Source of the DNA: Alcaligenes sp. SORT26
Lineage (GTDB): Bacteria > Pseudomonadota > Gammaproteobacteria > Burkholderiales > Burkholderiaceae_B
DNA length: 64,000 nt
Assembly: GCF_017377875.1 (NCBI RefSeq)
Contig: NZ_CP070975.1
Coordinates: forward strand, 2,108,001 to 2,172,000
Reading direction: 5' to 3'
Below, in pieces: positions 24,707-34,564 of the stretch. The notes under the pieces were generated by a model. That model was not told the DNA's origin, ran no database searches, and saw only the letters and a list, made by a program, of their open reading frames with translations. The translations under genes and the position numbers were made by a program. Position 1 is the first letter of the stretch, and every line of letters starts with the position of its first letter.

Positions 24707-27700
24707 TTAGACAGACGCCTCGGGCTTATCAATCAGTTCCAACTGCTTGTCCTGCCCCACCTTCTTGCCTGCAATCAAGGTGTATGCCACCGGCACCACA
24801 AACAAGGTGAGCAAGGTTCCCAGGGACAAACCGCCCACCAGCACCCAACCAATTTGCTGACGGGATTCGGCACCTGCCCCGGAGGCATAGGCCAGCGGCA
24901 AGACACCCAGCACCATGGCGCCGGTTGTCATCAAGATGGGGCGCAGGCGCATCTCGCAAGCGCGCACCACGGCATTGTACAAACTGGCCCCGGCTTCGCG
25001 TTGCTGGGTGGCAAACTCCACAATCAAGATACCGTGCTTGGTAATCAGGCCGACCAGCGTAATCAAACCGATCTGGCTATAGATGGACAAGGTTCCGCCC
25101 GATAACCACAGCGCCAGCAAGGCCCCCGTCATGGACAAGGGCACGGACAGCATGATGATGAGCGGATTGCGCCAGCTTTCAAACTGCGCGGCCAGCACCA
25201 GATAAATAAAGGCCAGGGCCATCAGGAAAACCAGATAGATGCTGCCCGAAGAGTCACGGAACTCCCGCGACTGCCCATCCAGGTCCGTCTGCACGGTTTC
25301 CGGCAAGGTCTTGCGGGCCACCTCGTTCATGTGCTCCAGCACTTCACCCAGGGCATAGCCGGGTGCCACCGAGGCTTCCACAATCACCGCCCGCAACCGG
25401 TTGAAGTGGTTCAGCGATTGTGGCGACACGCTTTCGCGCACCTTCAGGAAGTTGGAGGCCTGCACCATGCCACCGTCTTTGGTGCGCACGTAAATATCCA
25501 GAATATTTTGCGGGCTGGAGCGAGCCTGTTTGTCGACCTGCACAATCACATCGTACTGTTCGCCATCGCTCTTGTAGCGCGTCACCTGACGGCCACCCAG
25601 CATGGATTCCAGTGTGCGGCCAACCGCTTCCACTGACACGCCTGTGTCAGCCAGCTTGTCGCGGTCTACATCAATGCGGATTTCCGGCGTGTTCAAACGC
25701 AAGTCGGTATCCACGTTCAACAGGCCTGGATAGTCCTTCAGCTCGGCCAGGAACTCGTCCACGATCTTGGCCAGCTCCGGATACGGGGCCTGACTCATGA
25801 TCACGAACTCCACTGGCTTGGACGTAGCCCGCTGCCCCAAGGACGGCGGGTTGGTCGGGAAGGCGCGCGCCCCCGGAATCGCCGAGAAATGCGGCTGCAG
25901 TTCACGCGCAATGGATTGCTGATTGCGTGTGCGCTCCTCCCAGGGTTTCAGACGCAGAATCGCAAAAGAGTCGGTTACGGTCGGGAAACCAATAACGGAC
26001 TGGTAGCCCTCTGTTTCCGGTATGCCGCGATACAACTCTTCCACCCGCTCCACATTGTGCAAGGTGTAATCCAGTGTGGCTCCTTCAGGCGAATTCACAA
26101 TCCCGAAGATCACCCCCCGGTCTTCAATCGGAGCCAGTTCACTTTTGATGACGGTAAACAGCAGGCCACTGGAGGCCGCGACCGCGACACCAATAAGCAA
26201 GACCAGAAAGCGCCAGCGCAAGGCACGAATCAGAACGCGACGATAGCCACGGGTCAACCAGACCAGGAAGTTCTCTATGCTCTGACTGACGCGGCCCACT
26301 TTTGCACCATGCGGGCGCAACATGCGCGAGCACATCATGGGAGTCAGGGTCAGCGCAACAAAACCGGATACCAGCACGGCGGCGGCCAGGGTCAGGGCAA
26401 ACTCGATAAATAATCGCCCGGTACGGCCTGTGGCGAATGCCAGTGGCGCGTACACCGCTACCAGCGTCAGCGTCATGGCAATCACGGCGAAGGCAATTTC
26501 ACGCACACCCAAAAAGGCCGCCTGCATGGCCGTCTTGCCCTCTTCGATATGGCGGTACACGTTCTCCAGCACCACAATCGCATCGTCCACCACCAAACCA
26601 ATGGCCAGCACCATCGCCAGCAAAGTCAGCGTATTGATGGAAAAACCCAGCATATACATGATGGCGAAGGCACCGATCAGAGAGATCGGAATCGTCACAA
26701 TGGGGATGACACTGGCACGGAAGCTGCGCAGGAAAAAAACGATCACCAGCACCACCAGCAAGATCGCTTCGGCAATGGTGGTGTACACCGAATCAATGGA
26801 TTTCTGAATGAAGATGGAACTGTCGTAAGACACGGCCAGCTTCATATTGCCCGGCAAGCTCTCGTTGATGCGCTCGACTTCGGCACGCACGGACTTGGAC
26901 AGGTCCAGCGGATTCGCGGTGGACTGCTTGGTCACACCAATGTTCAGACTGTTCTGGCCGTTAAAACGGGCCAATACCCGCTCTTCGGCTGGCCCGATAC
27001 GCACGTCGGCAATATCGGAGATACGTACCGGATAACCCGCCACCTGGCTGATGATGATGTCGCGAAACTCATCGGGCGTTTCCAGGTCCGTCGAAGACAC
27101 CACAGAAAACTCGCGTGCATCGGACTCGATCCGGCCAGCCGGGATCAGCACGTTCTGCTTGCGCAGGGCATCTTCCACGTCTTGCACGGTTAACTGATAC
27201 GCCCCCAGGCGGGTACGATCCAGGTCGATACGCATGGCGGGCAAGCGTTCGCCAAACACACGCACTTCGGCCGCACCGGGCAAAACCGACAAACGTGTCT
27301 TGATATAGCGGTTGATGTAGTCCGAGGCCTCCAGCATGCTGTAGTCGCCGGTGTCCACACCTACATAAATAATCGGGGTAGAGTCCGCCTCCACCTTGTT
27401 GATGATGGGTTCGTCCACCTCATCAGGCAAAAAGCGACGGGCCCGCGAGACCTTGTCACGCACGTCCGCGGCGGCCGCATCAGGGGCTCGGTCCAGATTG
27501 AATTTAATGTTGATCAGGCTGCGTTCGGAACGACTGCGTGACGTCATCACGTTCACGCCTTCAATACCGGACAACTGGTCTTCCAAAGGCTTGGTGACCT
27601 GGGACTCGATCACCTCCGGTGAGGCCCCTTTATAGTTGGTGATGACGGACACCACCGGCTCGTCGATGGCGGGGTACTCGCGTACGGTCAGGCGTTCATA

Positions 27701-27784
27701 GGAAATGAAACCAACCAGCACAATCACCAAAGACAGAACCGTGGCGAATACCGGGCGACGGATACATAAATCAGAGAGAACCAT
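24707..27784 (-). CDS. RND-family multidrug efflux permease
   Basis: A 1025-residue inner-membrane pump of the HAE1/AcrB superfamily. It begins with a single membrane segment (CIRRPVFATVLSLVIVLVGF), has two large periplasmic loops and two blocks of membrane helices. The proton-relay region GLVVDDAIVVLENVYRH near residue 400 carries the paired Asp residues. The membrane fusion protein is 9 bases upstream. No outer-membrane channel gene is adjacent, so it probably shares one encoded elsewhere. Substrates cannot be predicted. Confidence 0.92.
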   Translation of the reverse strand: MVLSDLCIRRPVFATVLSLVIVLVGFISYERLTVREYPAIDEPVVSVITNYKGASPEVIESQVTKPLEDQLSGIEGVNVMTSRSRSERSLINIKFNLDRAPDAAAADVRDKVSRARRFLPDEVDEPIINKVEADSTPIIYVGVDTGDYSMLEASDYINRYIKTRLSVLPGAAEVRVFGERLPAMRIDLDRTRLGAYQLTVQDVEDALRKQNVLIPAGRIESDAREFSVVSSTDLETPDEFRDIIISQVAGYPVRISDIADVRIGPAEERVLARFNGQNSLNIGVTKQSTANPLDLSKSVRAEVERINESLPGNMKLAVSYDSSIFIQKSIDSVYTTIAEAILLVVLVIVFFLRSFRASVIPIVTIPISLIGAFAIMYMLGFSINTLTLLAMVLAIGLVVDDAIVVLENVYRHIEEGKTAMQAAFLGVREIAFAVIAMTLTLVAVYAPLAFATGRTGRLFIEFALTLAAAVLVSGFVALTLTPMMCSRMLRPHGAKVGRVSQSIENFLVWLTRGYRRVLIRALRWRFLVLLIGVAVAASSGLLFTVIKSELAPIEDRGVIFGIVNSPEGATLDYTLHNVERVEELYRGIPETEGYQSVIGFPTVTDSFAILRLKPWEERTRNQQSIARELQPHFSAIPGARAFPTNPPSLGQRATSKPVEFVIMSQAPYPELAKIVDEFLAELKDYPGLLNVDTDLRLNTPEIRIDVDRDKLADTGVSVEAVGRTLESMLGGRQVTRYKSDGEQYDVIVQVDKQARSSPQNILDIYVRTKDGGMVQASNFLKVRESVSPQSLNHFNRLRAVIVEASVAPGYALGEVLEHMNEVARKTLPETVQTDLDGQSREFRDSSGSIYLVFLMALAFIYLVLAAQFESWRNPLIIMLSVPLSMTGALLALWLSGGTLSIYSQIGLITLVGLITKHGILIVEFATQQREAGASLYNAVVRACEMRLRPILMTTGAMVLGVLPLAYASGAGAESRQQIGWVLVGGLSLGTLLTLFVVPVAYTLIAGKKVGQDKQLELIDKPEASV

Positions 27785-27793
27785 GATTCCGTC

Positions 27794-28840
27794 CTATTGC
27801 TGCGGCTGGGTTTGTACGTCGATCACTTCCTGAATATCGACAGGCACCCCATCACGGACTTTTTGCAGCCCCGCCACCAGCACATTGTCCCCGGCTTTCA
27901 GATCGCCTGTGACTTGCACCCAACCCTGCTCGCGCACACCAATCTGTACCTGACGGCGCTCTGCCCGGCCGTCTTTCACAATATAGATGTACTGATCCTG
28001 GCCGGAAGGGGCCAGTGCGGTTTCAGGCACCATCAAGGCCTGATAGCGCGACAGCTCCAGCCGTACGCGGCTGAACAGTCCCGGACGCAAGGCACCATCT
28101 TCATTAGGCACTTGAGCCCGCAACAAAATAGAGCGACCTGCTGTATCCACCGCCGGGCTGACGGCCAGCACAGTGCCTTTGCGTGTCTCGCCCAGAAAGG
28201 CATCAAAGCGCAGCTCTACCGGCATACCGGGCTTCACATCAGCCAAGTATTGTTCGGGAATACGGAAATCCACATTCAGGATAGAGACGGCTTCCAATTG
28301 CACCAGATCGGTGCCCGGCCCCACATAATCACCCACCGACACATTACGCAGTCCGGTGACGCCATCGAAAGGAGCACGAATACGGGTTTTATCCAGATGC
28401 ACACGCGCCAATTGCACTTCGGCTTGCTGGACTGCCAAGCGACTGCCGGACTCGTCTTTGGCTTGCTGGCTGATGAAACCCTGACGACTCAGTTCCGAAG
28501 AACGCTTGTGCTGGCTATTAGCCAAATTCAAATTGGCCTGTGCCTGATTCAACTGCGCCTGCGCCATCGCCGGGTCCAGTTGAATCAAAAGCTGACCTTT
28601 CTTGATGGGCTGGCCTTCTTCAAAGCTGATCGCCGAAATACGACCGCTGATCTCAGGGCGCAAAACCACGGATTCCCTGGCGACCAGGGTTCCAACGGCG
28701 GCCACATCACGAATCAACTCACTTTGCCGCACTGGCAGTACTTCCACCCGGGTGGCCTCAGATTGAGCCCAAACAGGTGTGCTGCTTGCAAACAGGACGA
28801 GAAACAGAGAAAAAATCGTGGGGCGCAGCGTGGAAATCAT
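27794..28840 (-). CDS. RND efflux membrane fusion protein (periplasmic adaptor)
   Basis: A 348-residue HlyD/AcrA-type adaptor. A signal peptide precedes the barrel-sandwich half (RISAISFEEGQPIKKGQLLIQLD), followed by an alpha-helical hairpin rich in Gln and Ala (AQAQLNQAQANLNLANSQ) and the returning half TRIRAPFDGVTGLRNVSVGDYV. ATG at 28840 is chosen with AGGAT upstream; an in-frame start at 28885 would place 15 residues before the signal peptide. It links the pump to an outer-membrane channel. Confidence 0.9.
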   Translation of the reverse strand: MISTLRPTIFSLFLVLFASSTPVWAQSEATRVEVLPVRQSELIRDVAAVGTLVARESVVLRPEISGRISAISFEEGQPIKKGQLLIQLDPAMAQAQLNQAQANLNLANSQHKRSSELSRQGFISQQAKDESGSRLAVQQAEVQLARVHLDKTRIRAPFDGVTGLRNVSVGDYVGPGTDLVQLEAVSILNVDFRIPEQYLADVKPGMPVELRFDAFLGETRKGTVLAVSPAVDTAGRSILLRAQVPNEDGALRPGLFSRVRLELSRYQALMVPETALAPSGQDQYIYIVKDGRAERRQVQIGVREQGWVQVTGDLKAGDNVLVAGLQKVRDGVPVDIQEVIDVQTQPQQ

Positions 28841-28939
28841 GGGCGGCTTATCCTGACCGGCCAGGCCGGTGAAGCTGTCTGACAAAATATGACGAGTGGC
28901 TAATAGTACTATCAGCGGGCTTAGAATCTGCCCAAGATC

Positions 28940-29383
28940 TTATAACTGCCTGGCTATTTCCACCCCTTCATTGGCCAGTTGATCCGCCCTTTCATTCCCG
29001 GGATCGCCCGCGTGGCCACGCACCCAAAGCCAGGTCAGTTCATGCTTGGCCGCCTGCTTTTCCAGTTCCTGCCACAGGTCAGCATTCTTGACGGGCTTTT
29101 TATCTGCCGTGCGCCAGCCGCGTGCTTTCCAGCCGGGCAGCCATTCGTTCATGCCTTTTTGTACGTACTGGGAATCCGTATGCACGCGTACCTGACATGG
29201 GCGTTTCAGGACTTTCAAAGCCTCGATCACCGCCAGCAGTTCCATACGATTATTCGTGGTGTCAGCCTCGCCACCGCAAATGGCTTTTTCACGTCCGCCG
29301 TGACGCAGCAGAGCGCCCCAGCCCCCTAATCCCGGATTGCCCTTGCAGGCGCCGTCGGTCCAAATATCCACAACATCAGTCAT
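28940..29383 (-). CDS. rnhA: Ribonuclease HI
   Basis: A 147-residue RNase HI that cuts the RNA strand of RNA-DNA hybrids. The catalytic acids are seen in [34 protein letters not shown]-like spacing, [11 protein letters not shown] and [14 protein letters not shown]. Its start overlaps the methyltransferase stop by 4 bases, as in the conserved gene block. Confidence 0.96.
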   Translation of the reverse strand: MTDVVDIWTDGACKGNPGLGGWGALLRHGGREKAICGGEADTTNNRMELLAVIEALKVLKRPCQVRVHTDSQYVQKGMNEWLPGWKARGWRTADKKPVKNADLWQELEKQAAKHELTWLWVRGHAGDPGNERADQLANEGVEIARQL

Positions 29384-30141
29384 ATCTTGCTAATTCCTTC
29401 ATCGGCAGCGCGTCCTGCCACCACCATAGGCCGACGCACACGCCGACGACTTTTTTTCCACTTGGGCCCAACCATGCGCAAGGCGGGCGTTCGCTTGACC
29501 GCGCTAATCATATAGACGGCCCCCGCAAAGCTCCACCAGCGCGCACCACTTTGTTCCATCCAGCCCCAGCGATCCAGCCAGACCTGCTGACGGCACAGGG
29601 GCGCATAGCAGCCCATCTGCGTGCTTTGCACATCAAAGGACAAGAGCTTTAACCAGTCTCGCAAGCGCGAGGTCGACAAGACATCACCCGGCAAGGTGGG
29701 CGTGCCCCGTTCCAGGCCCGGAATCCAGTCATGGGCGCCCCACAAACTCAAAGGGTTGAAACCGGTCAGGATAATGCGACCTTCAGGCACCAGCACACGC
29801 TCGGCCTCGCGCAAAACCTGGTGAGGGTCGCTGGCGCTTTCCAGCGTATGAGGCAGAACTAAAAGATCAATGCTTTGCGTATCAAAAGGCAGATGTTCGG
29901 GCTCGGCATACACCAGATTCTTCTGGCTGGCTGGCAAGACCCCGGCCTGGGCCGTGCATACCTTGCAGGAGACCCGGCTATGCGCCAGCAGGTCCCAATG
30001 CGGCAATCCAATTTGTATGGCATGATACCCGAAGGCGTTGACCACCTCGGCTTCGACCCGGGCTTGTTCCCAGGCTCGCACATATCGCCCCGGTACGGTT
30101 TCCAACCACTGGGCAAATTGATCATTCAAAGTCTGCTCCAC
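29380..30141 (-). CDS. Class I SAM-dependent methyltransferase (YafS-like)
   Basis: A 253-residue methyltransferase-11 domain protein. [39 protein letters not shown] is the conserved post-I to motif III region. The usual glycine-rich motif I is weak, as in E. coli YafS, its positional counterpart beside rnhA. Substrate unknown. It diverges from gloB with 20 bases between starts. Confidence 0.82.
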   Translation of the reverse strand: MEQTLNDQFAQWLETVPGRYVRAWEQARVEAEVVNAFGYHAIQIGLPHWDLLAHSRVSCKVCTAQAGVLPASQKNLVYAEPEHLPFDTQSIDLLVLPHTLESASDPHQVLREAERVLVPEGRIILTGFNPLSLWGAHDWIPGLERGTPTLPGDVLSTSRLRDWLKLLSFDVQSTQMGCYAPLCRQQVWLDRWGWMEQSGARWWSFAGAVYMISAVKRTPALRMVGPKWKKSRRRVRRPMVVAGRAADEGISKI

Positions 30142-30161
30142 TGGCGCTCTCTCCCTCTACC

Positions 30162-30974
30162 ATGATGAATACATTTACCTGGCCTGCGCCAAGCGATGTT
30201 CGCCTGATCCCACTGCCTGCCCTGAACGACAACTATATCTGGGCTTTAGCGCGCAATGGTCATGCTTTGGTTGTGGACCCCGGTCAGGCCGCCCCGGTTC
30301 TGGACTGGCTGGCAAGCGAGTCCTTACAACTGGATGCTATTTTACTGACACACCACCACGGTGACCATGTCGGGGGTGTCATGGATATCCTGGCCCAGCA
30401 TCCGGCCCGCGTGTGGGGCCCGGCCCACGAGCGTCTGCCTGCCTGTGACGTGCGTGTCGGCCAGTCTGACAAGGTTGAATTACCCACTCTGGAATTGACG
30501 CTGGACGTACTGGATATCCCGGGCCATACCGCCGGACACGTTGCGTACTTTGGTCAAAATGAGGTAAAACAGCCCTTTGTTTTCTGTGGTGATACCTTGT
30601 TTGCCGCCGGTTGCGGACGCCTTTTTGAAGGCACCCCGGCACAAATGACAGATTCCCTGGGCAAGTTGGCAAAGCTGCCATCGGACACCCTGATCTGCTG
30701 TGCGCACGAATACACCTTATCCAATTTACGCTGGGCTCTACAGGTAGAGCCGGACAATCCCCAACTGCATGAGCGTTGGGAACAGGATAAGCTCAAGCGT
30801 CAGCAAAACTTGCCTACGGTGCCATCCACCCTGAAAACAGAATTGGCTACCAATCCATTTCTGCGTTGCGAGACGACTGCTGTTATTCACGCTGCCGAGC
30901 ACTATGCCGCTCAGTCCCTGGATAATCCTGTCGAGGTATTTGCCAGCCTGCGCGACTGGAAAAATAATTTCTGA
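30162..30974 (+). CDS. gloB: Hydroxyacylglutathione hydrolase (glyoxalase II)
   Basis: A 270-residue metallo-beta-lactamase fold enzyme that hydrolyses S-lactoylglutathione in methylglyoxal detoxification. THHHGDHVGG holds the dinuclear metal ligands, with further His/Asp in GHTAGHVAYF, FCGDTLF and CAHEYTLSNLRWA. The C-terminal glutathione-binding helical domain is present. An ATG two residues after the chosen start is an alternative. Confidence 0.95.
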   Translation: MMNTFTWPAPSDVRLIPLPALNDNYIWALARNGHALVVDPGQAAPVLDWLASESLQLDAILLTHHHGDHVGGVMDILAQHPARVWGPAHERLPACDVRVGQSDKVELPTLELTLDVLDIPGHTAGHVAYFGQNEVKQPFVFCGDTLFAAGCGRLFEGTPAQMTDSLGKLAKLPSDTLICCAHEYTLSNLRWALQVEPDNPQLHERWEQDKLKRQQNLPTVPSTLKTELATNPFLRCETTAVIHAAEHYAAQSLDNPVEVFASLRDWKNNF

Positions 30975-30984
30975 AGATTCCGCA

Positions 30985-32394
30985 ATGAACCTACTGAGAC
31001 TTTTCGCGCTGCTATGCGCTTTCGTGCTGGCAGGCTGCGCCACAGGCCCCAAGGTCAGTCCGCAAAAAGCCGCCAAGACCACCACCAGCATTGCCGCCGA
31101 TACGTCTCGTACGATTGACCTGACCCACCCTCCCAAAGACGCCTGGGACCGGATGCGCCGCGGATTCTCCATACCCAACCTGCATACCGATCTGGTCGAT
31201 TACTGGACCAACTACTACGCTTCGCACCCCGAATCCATCCGCACCATGAGCCAGCGCGCCTCGCGCTATCTGTACCACATCATGGACGAACTGGATGCTC
31301 GCGGCCTGCCTTCCGAACTGGCCTTGCTACCGTTCGTGGAAAGCGCCTACAACCCCGTCGCGTATTCGCGCTCCCATGCCTCTGGCCTGTGGCAGTTCAT
31401 CCCCAGCACCGGCACGCAATACAAACTGGAGCAAAACTGGTGGGTAGACCAGCGCCGCGACCCAGTCGAATCCACCCGCGCCGCTCTGGATTACCTGTCT
31501 TACTTGTACGAATTCCAGGGCGACTGGTATTTGGCTCTGGCTTCTTACAACTGGGGTGAAGGTTCCGTACGCCGCGCCATGGAGCGCAATGAACAGGCAG
31601 ATCTGGGCGTTGACTACTTATCCCTGAAGATGCCGGACGAAACGCGCAATTACGTCCCCAAACTGCAGGCGATCAAAAACATTGTGGCCAACCCCGAGCG
31701 CTACGGCATCACCCTGCCTGCGGTCAGCAACACGCCTTACTTTACGGCTGTACGCAAGACCAAAGACATTGATGTAGCCCTGGCTGCCGAGCTGGCTGAA
31801 ATCTCCGTGGACGAATTCAAGGCCTTGAATGCCGCCCACAACCGCCCCACTATTCCGGCTGATCGCAGCACCTTGCTGCTGCCTGCCAATAAAGTCGATA
31901 TCTTCAACGCCAATCTGGCCGCCTACCAAGGCAAGCTCAGCAACTGGAAAGCCTACCAGTCCAAACGCGGCGAAAGCTATCTGTCCATTGCCCAGCGCCA
32001 CGGCATTACCTTGTCGCAACTGCGCTCCATCAACGGCTTAGGTAGCAAGAGCACCAAGGCCGTCGCCCAGACCTTGCTGGTCCCCAGCACGACCCTGGGT
32101 GAAGGCAGCCTGCAATTGGCCTCCCTGACCAACACCCCCGCCGCCCCTGTGGCCCAGAGCACTCGCCGGGCCCGTACACAAACCGCCAGCATCAACCGCA
32201 ATAACGACACCGTTGTGTTGCGTCGTGGCGCCAACGTACGTACCCATACGGTCCGGCAGGGCGATACACTTTACGCCTTGGCGAAACGCTACGACACTTC
32301 GGTGGCCGAACTGCGACGCCTGAACAATATCAAAGGCAGCTCTCTTTCCAGGGGTACACGTTTGCGTGTTCCCGGTTCCAATATTCGTGGCTAG
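30985..32394 (+). CDS. mltD: Membrane-bound lytic murein transglycosylase D
   Basis: A 469-residue lipoprotein peptidoglycan enzyme. Signal and lipobox LLCAFVLAGC give Cys at about residue 16. The goose-type lysozyme domain carries the catalytic Glu in VESAYNPVAYSRSHASGLWQ. Two LysM domains follow, near residues 330-380 and 415-465 (THTVRQGDTLYALAKRY). ATG at 30985 is picked because the lipobox follows at once; the frame extends back into gloB. Confidence 0.92.
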   Translation: MNLLRLFALLCAFVLAGCATGPKVSPQKAAKTTTSIAADTSRTIDLTHPPKDAWDRMRRGFSIPNLHTDLVDYWTNYYASHPESIRTMSQRASRYLYHIMDELDARGLPSELALLPFVESAYNPVAYSRSHASGLWQFIPSTGTQYKLEQNWWVDQRRDPVESTRAALDYLSYLYEFQGDWYLALASYNWGEGSVRRAMERNEQADLGVDYLSLKMPDETRNYVPKLQAIKNIVANPERYGITLPAVSNTPYFTAVRKTKDIDVALAAELAEISVDEFKALNAAHNRPTIPADRSTLLLPANKVDIFNANLAAYQGKLSNWKAYQSKRGESYLSIAQRHGITLSQLRSINGLGSKSTKAVAQTLLVPSTTLGEGSLQLASLTNTPAAPVAQSTRRARTQTASINRNNDTVVLRRGANVRTHTVRQGDTLYALAKRYDTSVAELRRLNNIKGSSLSRGTRLRVPGSNIRG

Positions 32395-32425
32395 TCCACC
32401 CACTATTACATAAAGGATTTTCAGC

Positions 32426-33211
32426 ATGGGTTTCCTGCAAGGAAAACGCATCCTGGTCACAGGCGTCCTCTCGAACCGCTCCATTGCATACGGGATCGCG
32501 CAAGCATGTCGCCAACAAGGTGCTGAGATTGCCCTGACCTATGTGGGCGAGCGTTTCAAAGAGCGCGTTGAAGGCTTTGCCCAGGAACTGGGTACCGATA
32601 TCGTGTTGCCCTGTGACGTGTCCGAAGACGATCAAATCGAGCAAGCCATTGCCTTGCTGGGCGAGCGCTGGGACGGTCTGGACGGCTTGGTGCATTCGAT
32701 CGGTTTTGCACCGCGCGAAGCCATCGCCGGTAACTTCCTGGACGGCTTGTCGCGCGAATCGTTCCGTATCGCCCACGACATTTCCGCCTACAGCTTCCCC
32801 GCTCTGGCCAAAGCCGCCCTGCCTTTGCTGAAAGGTCGCAAAAGCTCGGTGCTGACACTGACCTACCTGGGTGCTGAAAAAGCGATCCCCAACTACAACA
32901 CCATGGGTGTGGCCAAGGCGGCTCTGGAAGCCTCGGTGCGCTACCTGGCTGTGGCCCTGGGCGAGTACGGCATTCGTGCCAATGCAATCTCGGCCGGTCC
33001 TATCAAGACCCTGGCTGCCAGCGGCATCAAGGACTTCTCTACCATTCTGAAATTCGTAGAGACGCACGCTCCCTTGCAGCGCAACGTCACCATCGAAGAA
33101 GTGGGCAATGTCGCCTCCTTCCTGATGTCCGAATTGGCCAGCGGCATTACGGGCGAAATCACGCACGTGGATGCAGGCTTTAACTGCATCGTCCCCGGCA
33201 TGCAGGAATAA
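32426..33211 (+). CDS. fabI: Enoyl-[acyl-carrier-protein] reductase (NADH)
   Basis: A 261-residue short-chain dehydrogenase fold enzyme of fatty acid elongation. It starts [20 protein letters not shown], the FabI form of the cofactor-binding loop, and carries the active-site pattern [20 protein letters not shown] with both Tyr and the Lys. Length is normal. A strong terminator follows at 33252. Confidence 0.95.
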   Translation: MGFLQGKRILVTGVLSNRSIAYGIAQACRQQGAEIALTYVGERFKERVEGFAQELGTDIVLPCDVSEDDQIEQAIALLGERWDGLDGLVHSIGFAPREAIAGNFLDGLSRESFRIAHDISAYSFPALAKAALPLLKGRKSSVLTLTYLGAEKAIPNYNTMGVAKAALEASVRYLAVALGEYGIRANAISAGPIKTLAASGIKDFSTILKFVETHAPLQRNVTIEEVGNVASFLMSELASGITGEITHVDAGFNCIVPGMQE

Positions 33212-33251
33212 GGCTTACCACCAGCAGACGCCACTAAGCGTCATGACGGTC

Positions 33252-33288
33252 AAAAGGAACAGACTTTCGCGCTGTTCCTTTTTTTTTG
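33252..33288 (+). terminator. Rho-independent terminator after fabI
   Basis: AAAAGGAACAG (33252-33262) pairs with CTGTTCCTTTT (33272-33282), followed by six more T. Confidence 0.85.
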
Positions 33289-33455
33289 GCCTTGAGTCAG
33301 CCCAGCAAGACCCAACACCACCCCTGCTCCAACTTGGCAAAAGTGTGTCATCAAAGCATTTTGCATTACGCAGACAAGGCAGATAGCACCCGCGCTGACG
33401 CGGCTGAAATTTGCTCTACAAGCTTCTTATATAAGCAATAAAAAACATAAATAAA

Positions 33456-33532
33456 TCAGTACACTGACTTTCTCGTTTTCCCTAGTAGGATAAAAAAATA
33501 ATCTGTGAATAATATTTATGTCAGTGCACTGA
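33456..33532. promoter_or_regulatory. Two PicR-type operators in front of the second heteroaromatic cluster
   Basis: TCAGTACACTGA at 33456-33467 and TCAGTGCACTGA at 33521-33532 are near-perfect and perfect palindromes of the motif also found at the pic promoters. The second extends to a perfect 14-base palindrome. Their centres are 65 bases apart, about six helical turns. The sequence between 33289 and 33583 is A/T-rich and has no gene; the cluster starts at 33584. Confidence 0.72.
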
Positions 33533-33583
33533 CTATTAAAGTATAAAAAATCAATCACAGAACTCGATTCTCGAGGAGACACA

Positions 33584-34555
33584 ATGTTCCAACGCCAACC
33601 GCGTCTGCTGGCCCTGGCTGGGCTTTTGCTGAGCTGTGCAATGCTGGCCCCCTCCACCGCCAGCGCGAATAAACCGATCGAAATTATCGTCACCTTCCCA
33701 CCTGGAGGGGGCACGGATTTACTGGCCCGCCTGGTCGGGAATTACTTCAACGAAGAGCTCGGCCAATCTGCGATTGTGGACAACCGTCCCGGTGCCAGCG
33801 GCAATATTGGTGCACGTATGGTGGCCCAACGCCCAGCCGACGGTCAGTCACTGCTGATGGTCAACAGCTCCTTCGCAGTCAATCCGGCCGTTTTCGACAA
33901 GCTGCCTTTTGACCCCAAAAATGACTTCACAGCCGTCTCCAATTTCGCCTTCGTTCCCTCTGTAGTGATTGTGCCGGCCAACTCCCCCTACAAGACACTG
34001 AAAGACATGCTCACGGCCGCCAAAGAAAAACCAGGGGAAGTGTTCTTTGGCTCTTGCGGCAACGGCACTCCACAACATCTGGCCGGTGAAATGCTCAACG
34101 AAGCAGCAGGTGTGGAAATGGCACACATTCCATACAAAGGCTGCGGCGGTGCTCTGAACGATGTGATGGGTGATCAGGTTGGTTCCGCTTTCGTCACCGC
34201 TTCCAGCACCCTGCCCTTCATTGAAAGCGGGAAGGTACGAGCCTTGGCGGTGACCTCGGCAGAGCGTAGTCCCCTGCTCGCCGATGTGCCCTCCATCGCC
34301 GAGCTTGGCTACCCAGGTTATGAGCTGAATCAATGGCATGGACTCCTGGCACCCGCCGGTACTCCAGAGCCTGTGGTGCAAAGACTGCACGAAGCCATAG
34401 AAAAAATCATTGCGCGCGACGACGTGAAAGCAAAACTGGAAAGTTTGGGCTACACAGTCGCGCACGACGGCCCCGCCCAGTTCCAGGCAATGATCAATAA
34501 CGACATCGATCGATTCCGGGAACTGGCACAAAAAATTGGACTGACCATCAACTAA
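33584..34555 (+). CDS. Bug/TctC-family periplasmic binding protein of the second cluster
   Basis: A 323-residue Bug protein. Signal peptide to about residue 27 (SASAN), then IEIIVTFPPGGGTDLLARLVG and IVDNRPGASGNIGARMVA. GAGGAG precedes the ATG. As first gene after two operators it is likely induced with the catabolic enzymes, and would bind the imported substrate, here inferred to be quinolinate or a related pyridine acid. No membrane subunits are present. Confidence 0.87.
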   Translation: MFQRQPRLLALAGLLLSCAMLAPSTASANKPIEIIVTFPPGGGTDLLARLVGNYFNEELGQSAIVDNRPGASGNIGARMVAQRPADGQSLLMVNSSFAVNPAVFDKLPFDPKNDFTAVSNFAFVPSVVIVPANSPYKTLKDMLTAAKEKPGEVFFGSCGNGTPQHLAGEMLNEAAGVEMAHIPYKGCGGALNDVMGDQVGSAFVTASSTLPFIESGKVRALAVTSAERSPLLADVPSIAELGYPGYELNQWHGLLAPAGTPEPVVQRLHEAIEKIIARDDVKAKLESLGYTVAHDGPAQFQAMINNDIDRFRELAQKIGLTIN

Positions 34556-34564
34556 GGATTCACC

